Shown piece after piece: positions 25,246-33,085 of a stretch of DNA of 37,561 bases (within the stretch, counting starts at the first letter, position 1; each line of letters begins with the position of its first letter). Position numbers and translations under genes: made by a program. The notes under the pieces are model-generated. The model saw nothing but the letters and a program-made list of their open reading frames with translations, made no database searches and was not told where the DNA came from. Origin of the DNA: Actinomycetota bacterium (lineage in GTDB: Bacteria; Actinomycetota; Actinomycetes; Nanopelagicales; Nanopelagicaceae); contig PLXJ01000033.1 of assembly GCA_003151395.1 (NCBI GenBank), positions 1 to 37,561 of the forward strand, given 5' to 3'.

Positions 25246-26541
25246 GTGAACCAGAAAAGAAAATTGGCACTTGTTTTCAGTATTCTAATTTTTGGATTAT
25301 CTGTTCCCACCGCCAGTTCTGCCGTTATTTCCAACGGATCCAAATGTCCTCACCCTGGCGTTACCATAAAAATTTCCGGAGTTACTTATAGCTGTACGGC
25401 GAAAAATTCACACTTCCTTTGGATGAAACTAACCAAAAAATCCAAGACAAACAAATCTACAAGCACAGTAGCGCCGACTTCATGGTACAAAGCATTCGCT
25501 CAGCCCGGGATTCTTGCTGGGACTTGCTTAAATGACTCTAGTAGTAATTTGCTGCTTATTGATGCCTCGACCGGAAAAACAATTGCGCAGCACACCGTAC
25601 CCGCTACCATGCATGAACCTACTCTGGGTTCGGTTAATTTTTCTTTGTGTGATGGTCCAAACTCAGATGATGGCGCATCAAATCTTTATATACGACAACA
25701 GTTCAGCCCAGATTTTTCAAAATTAACTTTCACGAGCGCACCTCAAAGTGACGGATCTGTCCACGTTGGATATCTTGATATTGCCACGAATAAATTTACT
25801 GACCTCACAGCTCAATCCATAACCATGGGATTCAGTGCCAACATCCCAATTGATGTTAATCCCATTTTTGATCCAAAAAATGGGATGTTATGCTTTGTGA
25901 GAACATCCGCAACACCAGGTCTGGTGGGATCCGATCCGGCGAACGGATCCAATGAAATTCATTGCAATAATCTCAGTACTCACGCAGATGTCATTGAAGG
26001 TGGCGTGATTAACTCTCCAAGTAACGATGTTAATAACTACTTCTTAACGATTCAAAATGGAATTTTTGTAACAGGCGACCATTTGGTAAGTCCTGATTCG
26101 AATTTGTTCACGGTAACAGCTCCGACGGTTTTGGGACGTGTTCTCTTTGCCCCCACAATTGCGGGTATTGCAAGTTTCATGTGGGATGCGTCAAAACCTT
26201 TGCCTAATGGCACATATTTCGATGTGCCATTTAACACTTTGAGCGCTGACGTATTTGCATGGTTGAACAATTCCAATCTACTTATGTCATTTAGAGGAAG
26301 TTCTGGAATCTATATGATTCCACCTAGTTCCTCACACGAGCTAGATGCAACGCCCTTGGACATAATTCCCACTAATAATGCTGCGAATACGAATGTAATC
26401 GTCTCTCCAAGTGGAACTAATTTGGCATTTATTCATACATTGTTATCCGTTTCAGATTTATTCATTACGCCAACAGCAGCTGGATCGACACCAACGAAAC
26501 TTTTACATAACTTCTCAGCACGACTGATTGAGTGGCAATAA
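25246..26541 (+). CDS. Secreted beta-propeller-like protein
   Basis: This 431-residue protein starts at GTG with a clear Sec signal peptide (basic 'NQKRK', hydrophobic 8-20, probable cleavage after 'ASSA' near 26). Next comes a short domain with two Cys ('KCPHPGVTIKISGVTYSC') ending in 'FLWMKLTKK', a module often seen at the start of secreted acI-type proteins. The rest contains spaced segments such as 'FSPDFSKLTFTS', 'YLDIATNKFTDLT' and 'VSPSGTNLAFIH' that resemble TolB/PD40 propeller blades. Function is unknown; an extracytoplasmic binding role is possible. No catalytic motif was recognised. Confidence 0.7.
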   Translation: MNQKRKLALVFSILIFGLSVPTASSAVISNGSKCPHPGVTIKISGVTYSCTAKNSHFLWMKLTKKSKTNKSTSTVAPTSWYKAFAQPGILAGTCLNDSSSNLLLIDASTGKTIAQHTVPATMHEPTLGSVNFSLCDGPNSDDGASNLYIRQQFSPDFSKLTFTSAPQSDGSVHVGYLDIATNKFTDLTAQSITMGFSANIPIDVNPIFDPKNGMLCFVRTSATPGLVGSDPANGSNEIHCNNLSTHADVIEGGVINSPSNDVNNYFLTIQNGIFVTGDHLVSPDSNLFTVTAPTVLGRVLFAPTIAGIASFMWDASKPLPNGTYFDVPFNTLSADVFAWLNNSNLLMSFRGSSGIYMIPPSSSHELDATPLDIIPTNNAANTNVIVSPSGTNLAFIHTLLSVSDLFITPTAAGSTPTKLLHNFSARLIEWQ

Positions 26542-26555
26542 CACCTCTTTTGAAG

Positions 26556-26626
26556 AAAATGACCTCTCTTAGGCGTTTCCATTATCGTTTGAAGATTTTG
26601 AGGTCGTTTTGACTTCGACGAACGCC
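26556..26626 (+). terminator. Long stem after the secreted-protein gene, possible pseudoknot
   Basis: AAAATGACCTC (26556-26566) pairs over 11 positions (one G-T) with GAGGTCGTTTT (26600-26610). The A tract before and T tract after fit a bidirectional terminator, though the loop is long (33 nt). GGCGTT in that loop (26572-26577) can also pair with AACGCC beyond the stem (26621-26626), a pseudoknot layout. Confidence 0.5.
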
Positions 26627-26802
26627 ATTGTTTAACTATTGCAGAAACATTTGCAATTAACAGAAGTTAACTATTGAGTGTTGGCACTTGTGTTAAATGT
26701 AGTTTTGATATTTCTTTTTTATGCAAATGGGTGTAGAAATTAGTTGTGCGATGAAAAGAGAGTCCATTTGAACTCCTAGTCCTCTCGCACAGGAGAAATA
26801 CC
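26627..26802 (+). promoter_or_regulatory. hsp20 promoter and leader region
   Basis: A 10-bp direct repeat TTAACTATTG occurs at 26632-26641 and 26667-26676, 35 bp apart, followed by the palindrome AGTG-TTGG-CACT. These could be binding sites for a heat-shock regulator; they do not match the CIRCE or HAIR consensus as I know them. The ribosome site AGGAG (26791-26795) can pair with CTCCT (26773-26777) or TCCT (26780-26783), which would hide it in a hairpin. Confidence 0.4.
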
Positions 26803-27249
26803 ATGAACGCGAAGGAAATCTCGACGAAAGAAACTCTTGACTGGCCATTCATGCCAGACTTCCCTTCCCTTAGGGACTGGTTTGAAGATTTTGCACCAGA
26901 AAGGTTCGCTTGGATTAACTCCAGTAAACACGCCATCAAAGTAGAAGAGTTGATCCGTGAAAACGAGATTGTAGTAAGGGCCGAATTGCCTGGAATAGAT
27001 CCTGACAAGGATGTTCATATTCATGTAAACAACGGGATGTTAACCATTACAGGTGAGCGTACTGAGGAGGAAAAGTCCGAGAAGCGCTCAGAATTTTTCT
27101 ATGGCAGCTTTACTCGAACGATCCCACTTCCCGCTGGAACTACAGACAAGGGCGTGAAGGCTATTTATAAAGATGGGATCTTGGAAGTACATGTTCCAAC
27201 GCCTGAACTAACAGAAATGCCAAAGCGGATACCTATCCATAAGATGTGA
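26803..27249 (+). CDS. Hsp20/alpha-crystallin small heat-shock protein
   Basis: This 148-residue ATP-independent chaperone binds unfolding proteins. The alpha-crystallin domain spans about residues 45-138 with 'VRAELPGIDPDKD' and the signature 'GVKAIYKDGILEVHVP'. The short N-terminal arm has 'LRDWFEDFAPERF', and the C-terminal 'RIPI' supplies the I-x-I-like motif used for oligomer assembly. ATG 26803 has AGGAG 7 nt upstream. The leader can fold over that site, so temperature control of translation is possible. It is probably monocistronic, with a hairpin following at 27304-27341. Confidence 0.95.
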   Translation: MNAKEISTKETLDWPFMPDFPSLRDWFEDFAPERFAWINSSKHAIKVEELIRENEIVVRAELPGIDPDKDVHIHVNNGMLTITGERTEEEKSEKRSEFFYGSFTRTIPLPAGTTDKGVKAIYKDGILEVHVPTPELTEMPKRIPIHKM

Positions 27250-27303
27250 TGGTATTTAGCGCTTAGATGCAGCAGGTACGTTTGGGATAGCTCCAAGATA
27301 CAT

Positions 27304-27341
27304 AACCACCGGCGATTCGGATTTAGGAACCGTCGGTGGTT
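27304..27341. terminator. Bidirectional terminator between hsp20 and the DUF805 gene
   Basis: AACCACCGGCG (27304-27314) pairs with CGTCGGTGGTT (27331-27341): 11 positions with one G-T, loop 16 nt, followed by TTT on the + strand and preceded by A/T-rich sequence on the other side. The stop codon of the convergent DUF805 gene is in the loop. Confidence 0.7.
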
Positions 27342-27661
27342 TCATTTGTGAAACCAAATTCATTTGCTGGTCCAGATGGTTGGATCAAGAAGTAAATGTT
27401 TATAAAAGGAATGATTAGCCACCAGCCGCGCTTGCCGACATCGTGCATCCGACGTGTACCCGTTGTTATAGATGGGATGAATAGGAAGATATCCACCAGA
27501 TTTTGAAGATAAGCGTAATTATTAAAAAATCCAGCATCGATGATTTCGGCAGCGCCGGAAATGATGATGGTGAAGAGCCAGAAGAGCCAGTAGTCACGGC
27601 GTATTGTGCGACCGCGGAACACGGCGTAATTCTGGAATGCGAGTCTGACGGCGTTGTTCAT
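27323..27661 (-). CDS. DUF805 family membrane protein
   Basis: This 112-residue protein has the usual DUF805 features: an N-terminal 'YAVFRGRTIRRDYWLFWLF' (about 12-30) with the R-x-Y-W start of the first membrane helix, three to four hydrophobic segments and the conserved 'TGTRRMHDVGKRGWW' (67-81). The family is inner-membrane and of unknown function. The start ATG 27661 has GATACT (27673-27668, minus strand) 6 nt upstream and no ribosome site, again a leaderless arrangement. It is convergent with hsp20. Confidence 0.88.
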   Translation of the reverse strand: MNNAVRLAFQNYAVFRGRTIRRDYWLFWLFTIIISGAAEIIDAGFFNNYAYLQNLVDIFLFIPSITTGTRRMHDVGKRGWWLIIPFINIYFLIQPSGPANEFGFTNETTDGS

Positions 27662-27717
27662 AAACCAAGTATCGCTTAACTTCCCCCAGGCAGTGAGTCT
27701 TTTGAATATCTAAATGG

Positions 27718-28947
27718 CTAATTCCCCGCTTTTACGTCATTGTTTGCAAGAATTTCCGAAAGTTCCAACAAGAATCCACCTACGAAGGTATCTCCCAATC
27801 CGATCGTTGTAGGTGAATCACAATTCACCTCAAAAGCCGGTAGCAGGCATCCCCAATCGGAGATCTGCCGATTAACTTCTGACTCAATCTTTGAAATGAG
27901 TTGATTGCGGGGGCTGGCGCCCACCTCTTGAAAATTAGCAACGGTAAAATTATCACCATAGATATACCGAGTCGTCGCCATAGTCATCCCAGAAATAGCA
28001 CAACTCACATATTTCTCGTAATCCTTACCGATGATCACCGAATAGTCTTTCGTATGAATAATCAAGATGGGAACGTCGATTAACGAGAGAATGTCCGTTA
28101 GAGCCGAAACCACGCTCCGCGAGTCATGATAATCAACCTTTCGATCGAGGTATCTTTGTAACTCTTCCTCATTCATGCTGTAGAAGGTTGTCAATGCGGC
28201 GATACTCTTCATCACAGCGCCACGAAATTCATCGCGATGGTATCCCGCATCTTCAAAGAAAATAACTGCGTTATCTGGACAGGAGCGCGAATAGTCCGCA
28301 ATCTCCACTAGACGTTGCTCAAGAAGTGGTCTTTCGTGAATTGAGTTGAAACCGGAAATTAGAAAGATGCGTGACTTTTCGAGCACGCGCGGTAGTTCAT
28401 GGCTCAATTTGAGGATCTCGTTCGGTGGATCACATGTCAGGATCAAGCGGTCAGGTTTGGTTGTTGCTATAACTACACCCTCGACCCGGACACGTGCGCG
28501 GGAATCAAATTGAACGATCAGGTGCGGATCCAAAGTATCGTGATCCGCACTGCTGATGTATTTCGTACCCTCTGGAAGCATTCTTCGAACATTGTCATCA
28601 ATGCTCACTAGGTGCTGCAACGTCGTTTGCCCAAACTTCTTCATGGCGATTGCGGCTCGAACTCCAGTGCCCCCGAGAGTAATTCGCTTGGCAAATCTTT
28701 CACTAAAAGTTTTAACAATTTCTGAGTCACTTACCTGGGTTTCCCCACCGCAAGAATCTCTAAAGTGGGCGAGAATGTTGCAGACTAACTCGCGTTCAGA
28801 CTCGATCACAATGCTCTTTTGGATCTCTCTCAGCGATATGCCGTAAGAATCCACAAGGCGTTGAAAAACCTCGTTACTCCACACTATTTCGAAATCAATC
28901 GTGCCCCCCAGACCCAAAACGACTTCTTCGGCGGGGAGATAGCTCAT
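27718..28947 (-). CDS. ADP-dependent phosphofructokinase/glucokinase-family sugar kinase
   Basis: This protein of about 409 residues belongs to the ADP-dependent branch of the ribokinase fold. It has an N-terminal 'LGLGGTIDFEIVW', 'LGGTGVRAAIAMKKFG' in the sugar-binding region, 'VIFFEDAGYHRDE' and 'YSMNEEEL' (the family's E and N-x-E segments), and the terminal 'GLGDT' (383-387) with catalytic Asp386. Archaeal homologues phosphorylate glucose or fructose-6-phosphate using ADP. A TTG at 28992 would extend the frame into the aldolase gene; ATG 28947, 4 nt after the aldolase stop, is preferred as a coupled start. Here it should phosphorylate the transported sugar or its ketose phosphate. Donor and substrate are inferred. 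Confidence 0.78.
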   Translation of the reverse strand: MSYLPAEEVVLGLGGTIDFEIVWSNEVFQRLVDSYGISLREIQKSIVIESERELVCNILAHFRDSCGGETQVSDSEIVKTFSERFAKRITLGGTGVRAAIAMKKFGQTTLQHLVSIDDNVRRMLPEGTKYISSADHDTLDPHLIVQFDSRARVRVEGVVIATTKPDRLILTCDPPNEILKLSHELPRVLEKSRIFLISGFNSIHERPLLEQRLVEIADYSRSCPDNAVIFFEDAGYHRDEFRGAVMKSIAALTTFYSMNEEELQRYLDRKVDYHDSRSVVSALTDILSLIDVPILIIHTKDYSVIIGKDYEKYVSCAISGMTMATTRYIYGDNFTVANFQEVGASPRNQLISKIESEVNRQISDWGCLLPAFEVNCDSPTTIGLGDTFVGGFLLELSEILANNDVKAGN

Positions 28948-28951
28948 GGGA

Positions 28952-29812
28952 TTAGTAGAGGTCAGCTTTTCCGTCGGCTTTGAAGAGTTCAATCTTGGAG
29001 CGCGCTACCAACTTCATGGCAGCGATAGCTTCGGGTTGAACAACATTTGGCTCGCGTAGTTTCTTATTGCTAAGAACTTCCCGCATTTTGTCCTGGTAGG
29101 CAACCTTGATATCACTCGAAATATTGATCTTGTTGATGCCGTACTTAACGGCCTCGGCGAGCTCGCTCTCGGCATTGCTCGATCCGCCGTGCAGCACCAA
29201 AGGAATACCTAGATCACTCTTGATCTCTTTTAGCAGATCAATGCGCAACTTAGGCTTCATATCCGCAGGGTACAAGCCATGGCTGGTTCCGATGGCGATT
29301 GCAAGGCTATCTACGCCAGTTTGCTCGACGAACTTACGAGCATCAGCGGGGCTGGTATAAATGATTTCGGCTGCTCCAGCCTCTCCGTAGCTGTCGTTGG
29401 CGCCAATTGTGCCCAATTCTCCCTCAACAGAGAGATTAACCAGCTTCAAGGCGTCTACGGTCTTCTTTGTGATGGCTACATTCTCTTCGAATGAAAGCAA
29501 TGATCCGTCAATCATCGCGGAGGTAAACCCGGTGTGGATCGCCTCCATCATATGAGCATAGGTTGTGCCGTGGTCGTAGTGAATAATGACCGGAATTGAC
29601 GCTTTATGGGCTTTAGCAATAACCGAGTAGAGGACGTCCGAGCCGATATGGGCAAGTTCATCGGGATGAATAGCCACGATAAGCGGCGCTCTTAATTCCT
29701 CACTTATCTCGAAGACGCCATTGAGCATGGCGTAATCGCTGATATTGAATGCGGGAATCGCAAAGTTATGCTTATTTGCTACATCGAGTAAAACTTTTCC
29801 ATTTACTAACAT
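28952..29812 (-). CDS. Class II (zinc) ketose-bisphosphate aldolase
   Basis: This 286-residue class II aldolase has Asp80-His81 ('YDHG') as catalytic acid and zinc ligand, Glu132 in 'EGELGTIG', zinc ligands His178 ('GTSHG') and His208 ('LHGGSS'), and the phosphate-binding 'INKINISSD' (226-234). It cleaves a ketose (bis)phosphate to dihydroxyacetone phosphate and an aldehyde. The form is closer to the GatY/KbaY/FbaA group of catabolic operons; the substrate is unknown. ATG 29812 has AAAGGAG about 6 nt upstream. It lies between the ABC permease genes and the kinase gene of the same operon. Confidence 0.9.
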   Translation of the reverse strand: MLVNGKVLLDVANKHNFAIPAFNISDYAMLNGVFEISEELRAPLIVAIHPDELAHIGSDVLYSVIAKAHKASIPVIIHYDHGTTYAHMMEAIHTGFTSAMIDGSLLSFEENVAITKKTVDALKLVNLSVEGELGTIGANDSYGEAGAAEIIYTSPADARKFVEQTGVDSLAIAIGTSHGLYPADMKPKLRIDLLKEIKSDLGIPLVLHGGSSNAESELAEAVKYGINKINISSDIKVAYQDKMREVLSNKKLREPNVVQPEAIAAMKLVARSKIELFKADGKADLY

Positions 29813-29854
29813 TATTGCTCCTTTTGGTGACTGTTTATTGAACTTTGTGTGCGA

Positions 29855-30700
29855 TTAGGCTTTGACGGATCCGGAAGTCAACCCCCCAACGAAATACCTC
29901 TGGAAGAACAGGAATAGGACAAGCACGGGCAGGCAGCCGAGCGCGCTCATTGCCATCATTTCGTTCCATTTGTAAGCATGTTGACCCATGAGAAGCTGGA
30001 TGCCCACGGGGACGGTTCGCATCTCATTTGTTTTGGTCAAAGTGAGAGCAAAGAGGAACTCATTCCAACAAATCATAAAATTGTAAATACCCACCGTGAC
30101 GATTCCGGGAATGGCGATCGGCACCAAGACTTTCCAGAGCGCCGTCATGGCATTGCCCCCGTCAATCTTCACTGCCTCGTCCAATTCGCGGGGCAAAGTG
30201 TTGAAGTATCCAGTGAGCATGATGATTGCGTAAGGCAAAGTAAATACCATATAAGTCAAGATCAAGCCTTGGTAGGTATTGTAAAAATGCAATTTAACGA
30301 TCAAAGCAAAATAAGGAATCATCAAAGTAATAGGCGGAATCCCTTGCAGACTAATAATGATCCCATTGAGAGTCTTTTTGAATCTAAATTCAAACCGACT
30401 GAACGTATATGCAGCTGGAATCGAGACGAGGAGCGTCAAAATAGTTACTGCGATTGCAATTCCGTAACTATTGATGAAGAACCGCACCTTTTCAGAATCA
30501 CCAAAGATTGCAGAGTAAGCGCTCCATGAAAATGTCTTTGAGAATAATTTTGGTGGGTAAGCAAAAATATCGGAATTGCTCTTAAAGGAATTGGAGAACA
30601 TCCAAAGTACTGGGAATCCGGCAAATAGCGCTCCAGGTATTAGGGCGAGTATTACCAACGTTTTCTGACGGCGGCGCGCCCTTTGTTGAACTTTTCTCAT
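29855..30700 (-). CDS. Sugar ABC transporter permease, MalG type
   Basis: This 281-residue inner-membrane protein has about six transmembrane helices and the cytoplasmic EAA loop 'ELDEAVKIDGGNAMTALWKV' region near residues 187-206, which contacts the ATPase. It forms the second half of the permease pair for the sugar bound by the protein encoded at 31746-33029. The start codon lies 1 nt after the stop of the first permease gene. No ATPase (MsiK/MalK type) is encoded in the operon, so a shared ATPase elsewhere is expected, as is usual in Actinobacteria. Confidence 0.93.
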   Translation of the reverse strand: MRKVQQRARRRQKTLVILALIPGALFAGFPVLWMFSNSFKSNSDIFAYPPKLFSKTFSWSAYSAIFGDSEKVRFFINSYGIAIAVTILTLLVSIPAAYTFSRFEFRFKKTLNGIIISLQGIPPITLMIPYFALIVKLHFYNTYQGLILTYMVFTLPYAIIMLTGYFNTLPRELDEAVKIDGGNAMTALWKVLVPIAIPGIVTVGIYNFMICWNEFLFALTLTKTNEMRTVPVGIQLLMGQHAYKWNEMMAMSALGCLPVLVLFLFFQRYFVGGLTSGSVKA

Positions 30701-30701
30701 C

Positions 30702-31652
30702 TTAATCCCGCCTTCTTTGGAGTCGGCTATAGATCACAGAGAGAAATATTGAGAAAAGCAGGAGCAGGACTGCGCTGGTGGATGCTAACGCAAACTCATA
30801 TCGTCCAAATGCTTGCTGGTAGGTGTAAATACCAATCATTTGGGTGCTTGTGATCGGTCCCCCACCTGTCGTCATCCAGACCATGGCAAATTGCTGAGAT
30901 GTCCAAATGATGTCAAGAATTGACATGCTTATGATGATCGGCTTGAGCTGTGGCAACGTAATGTTGAAGAACGATTGCCACCATGAAGCTCCATCGACTC
31001 TTGCGGATTCATAAAGATCTTTACTAATCCCTTGGATTCCAGCCAACATACTCATCATGTAAAAGGGATAACCGGCCCAGATATTTATGACGGTGACCGC
31101 GATTAGCGCGGTCTTCGGACTAGAAAGCCATTGCACCCCAACGTGAATCAGTCCAAGCCTTATCAGCAAATAATTGAGAACTCCCACGGGGTCTAACAAC
31201 ATCCGCCACAGAATTGCAACAATCGCTACGGTAAATATCCACGGCAAGATGTAGATCATCCGAAATATCGAGCGAGAAAATTTTCCGAGTGAAGGTGAAT
31301 TAAGTAAAACGGAAAATCCGAGTCCCAGAACTAAGTGCGCAACGACACTTCCAAGGGTGAACCAAATTGTATTTTTGATTGCGATCTGGAAGGTGGGATC
31401 TTGCAAGACGGTTAAATAGTTACGTAGCCCTACAAATTTGGGAAATTGAGTGATGATCACATTGTCAAAGAAGGAGTACTGAACAACCAAGTAAACTGGG
31501 ATAACCATCAAAACGAGAAGCAAGATGATCGTCGGCGAGAGGTAGAGCAGTGGCTCGAAACTGCGTTTTGCGTGCTTCCGCTTCATAAATGATTTTACTT
31601 CCGTTGCAGGAGGCTCGTGCATTTTTTCTGCTTTAATTGCAGTAATACTCAT
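30702..31652 (-). CDS. Sugar ABC transporter permease, MalF type
   Basis: This 316-residue protein has an N-terminal basic segment, six predicted membrane helices and the EAA loop 'LYESARVDGASWWQSFFNI' near residues 211-229. It pairs with the MalG-type permease encoded downstream. The ATG at 31652 is preceded by GGGGAGGG about 11 nt away, a wide but possible ribosome site. A strong 10-bp hairpin lies between this gene and the binding-protein gene upstream and may set their different expression levels. Confidence 0.93.
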   Translation of the reverse strand: MSITAIKAEKMHEPPATEVKSFMKRKHAKRSFEPLLYLSPTIILLLVLMVIPVYLVVQYSFFDNVIITQFPKFVGLRNYLTVLQDPTFQIAIKNTIWFTLGSVVAHLVLGLGFSVLLNSPSLGKFSRSIFRMIYILPWIFTVAIVAILWRMLLDPVGVLNYLLIRLGLIHVGVQWLSSPKTALIAVTVINIWAGYPFYMMSMLAGIQGISKDLYESARVDGASWWQSFFNITLPQLKPIIISMSILDIIWTSQQFAMVWMTTGGGPITSTQMIGIYTYQQAFGRYEFALASTSAVLLLLFSIFLSVIYSRLQRRRD

Positions 31653-31691
31653 TTATGCCTAGCCCTCCCCGCTTTATGTGGAGAACGAGCA

Positions 31692-31723
31692 CCGTGTTGC
31701 ACACCCCTCGTGATGCAACACGG
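31692..31723 (-). promoter_or_regulatory. Intercistronic hairpin between binding-protein and permease genes
   Basis: CCGTGTTGCA (31692-31701) and TGCAACACGG (31714-31723) form a perfect 10-bp stem with a 12-nt loop. There is no T tract after it on the coding strand, so it is more likely a 3' mRNA stabiliser or partial attenuator that favours the binding protein over the permeases. Confidence 0.65.
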
Positions 31724-31745
31724 CAACTCATCCATTGTTCGGTGG

Positions 31746-33029
31746 TTAGAAGTCAGCCAACCAACTCTTTTGAGCAGTCGCCAACAATTGATCAACCGTT
31801 ATTTGGCCACTTAGGTAGCTCTGGAACGGAGTGTCGAACTTCAGCATCAAGTCATCGGCCTTTGGAAGACCTGTGAATTCATTTGCTGGGTATCCGCTTT
31901 GGTAGATCGTGAATGCAGTCTTGAACATTGGATCCGTGGTGACCCATGTTGGGACTGAAGTCGTGTTACCGGGGAAGGCATGCCCAAGGTCAGATAACTT
32001 TGTATTAACTGCTGCGCTCATGAGGTAAGCGACAAGCTTTGCAGCCTGTGCAGGATACTTAGATGTCTTTGCAATTCCAATGCCCCATGAAGCGTATGGA
32101 ATTCCGCCCTTGCCGGTGTAACCATCGGCGACAGGTAGCGCGTGGATACTGAAGTGAAGCGCTGGATCAGCAGCCTTGATCTGGGTGATGTGCGAGAGTG
32201 AATCGATCATCATTCCTGCACGACCGTTTGTAAATTCTGTGACCTTATCTGGCTCAGATAGGGTGAATGCTCCTGGCGTGATTGAACCAGCGTCCCACAA
32301 GCTCTTGACGTAGGTGACAACCGACTTCACGGCAGCGTTATTGGTGAGATTTGGCTTTCCACCTTTAAGCATTGATCCGCCAGAAGCCCATACCAATGAC
32401 ATGATGTCATTCTGGATTCCATTTGGATTTGTCTGAGAGAGCGGAATAACCCAACCCTTAACATTTCCACCAAGTCCAGAAATCGCCTTTGCAGCAGCGG
32501 CGAATTGGGTTCGGTTGGTTGGAGCTGAAGTTACGCCAGCTTTTGCAAGGAGGTCATCATTTGTGAAGAGTGGGTAAATGTAATTAACAACAGGAATCAT
32601 GTACGTCGAGTTATGAATCTTGATCTTTCCCGCTAATTGAGCGACTGGAAATTTAACTCGAGCAAGAGAGTTATCAAGATTGGCAAGCGCGCCTTGATTT
32701 ACCAAGTCGCTTACCCAAGCTCCATCAAGTCCAACGACATCTGACATGGTGCCTGTGGCTGCGCCGGCAATGGTCTGGCTCTTGGTGGCTGAATATGGGC
32801 CACTTACAAGCTTTACCTTGATTGTTGGATTTTGAGTTTGAAAGGTATTGATAAGGGCTTGAAGAGCACCGGTTGGAAGCTCAGGCTCCCACCATTGTGA
32901 GAAAGAGATAGTGACTACTGGCGCAGCTTGGGCAGGGGCTGAGTAACCCAGTGCCATGGCGGCTGTTGCAATAAGAGTTAAAGTCACGGCTTTGCGTGAA
33001 GCTAAGAACCCTTTTCCTTTACTACGCAT
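31746..33029 (-). CDS. Sugar ABC transporter substrate-binding protein
   Basis: This 427-residue extracellular solute-binding protein of the SBP family 1 type starts with a long signal peptide (basic 'RSKGKGFLASRK', hydrophobic 14-28, likely cleavage in 'AQA-AP' near 35). The mature part begins 'VVTISFSQWWEPEL', typical of sugar-binding proteins, and has further family segments 'VVGLDGAWVSDLVNQGALANL'-like near 95-115 and 'PYASWGIGIAKTSKYPAQAAKL' near 310. Unusually for a Gram-positive bacterium there is no Cys after the signal, so no lipid anchor. AGGAGG 5 nt before the ATG is the strongest ribosome site in the window. The sugar is unknown. Confidence 0.92.
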   Translation of the reverse strand: MRSKGKGFLASRKAVTLTLIATAAMALGYSAPAQAAPVVTISFSQWWEPELPTGALQALINTFQTQNPTIKVKLVSGPYSATKSQTIAGAATGTMSDVVGLDGAWVSDLVNQGALANLDNSLARVKFPVAQLAGKIKIHNSTYMIPVVNYIYPLFTNDDLLAKAGVTSAPTNRTQFAAAAKAISGLGGNVKGWVIPLSQTNPNGIQNDIMSLVWASGGSMLKGGKPNLTNNAAVKSVVTYVKSLWDAGSITPGAFTLSEPDKVTEFTNGRAGMMIDSLSHITQIKAADPALHFSIHALPVADGYTGKGGIPYASWGIGIAKTSKYPAQAAKLVAYLMSAAVNTKLSDLGHAFPGNTTSVPTWVTTDPMFKTAFTIYQSGYPANEFTGLPKADDLMLKFDTPFQSYLSGQITVDQLLATAQKSWLADF

Positions 33030-33046
33030 AATTCCTCCTGTAAGTT

Positions 33047-33078
33047 ATAATGCATAATAAATCGTTTTTATGCATTAT
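33047..33078. promoter_or_regulatory. Long perfect inverted repeat, probable DeoR operator
   Basis: ATAATGCATAA (33047-33057) and TTATGCATTAT (33068-33078) are perfect 11-bp arms with a 10-nt spacer. Each arm also contains the palindrome ATGCAT, so two dimer sites lie about 21 bp apart, on one DNA face. It sits just before the binding-protein gene and overlaps its likely promoter. Confidence 0.75.
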
Positions 33079-33085
33079 TTTGCTG

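Noticed and set aside
28948-28992. TTG-initiated extension of the ADP-dependent kinase into the aldolase gene
   Set aside because: ATG 28947, directly after the aldolase stop, fits coupled translation and the start of homology better.
29978-30529. 183-residue reading frame antisense to the MalG-type permease gene
   Set aside because: It is a mirror of a well-supported gene, with no family features and no start signals.
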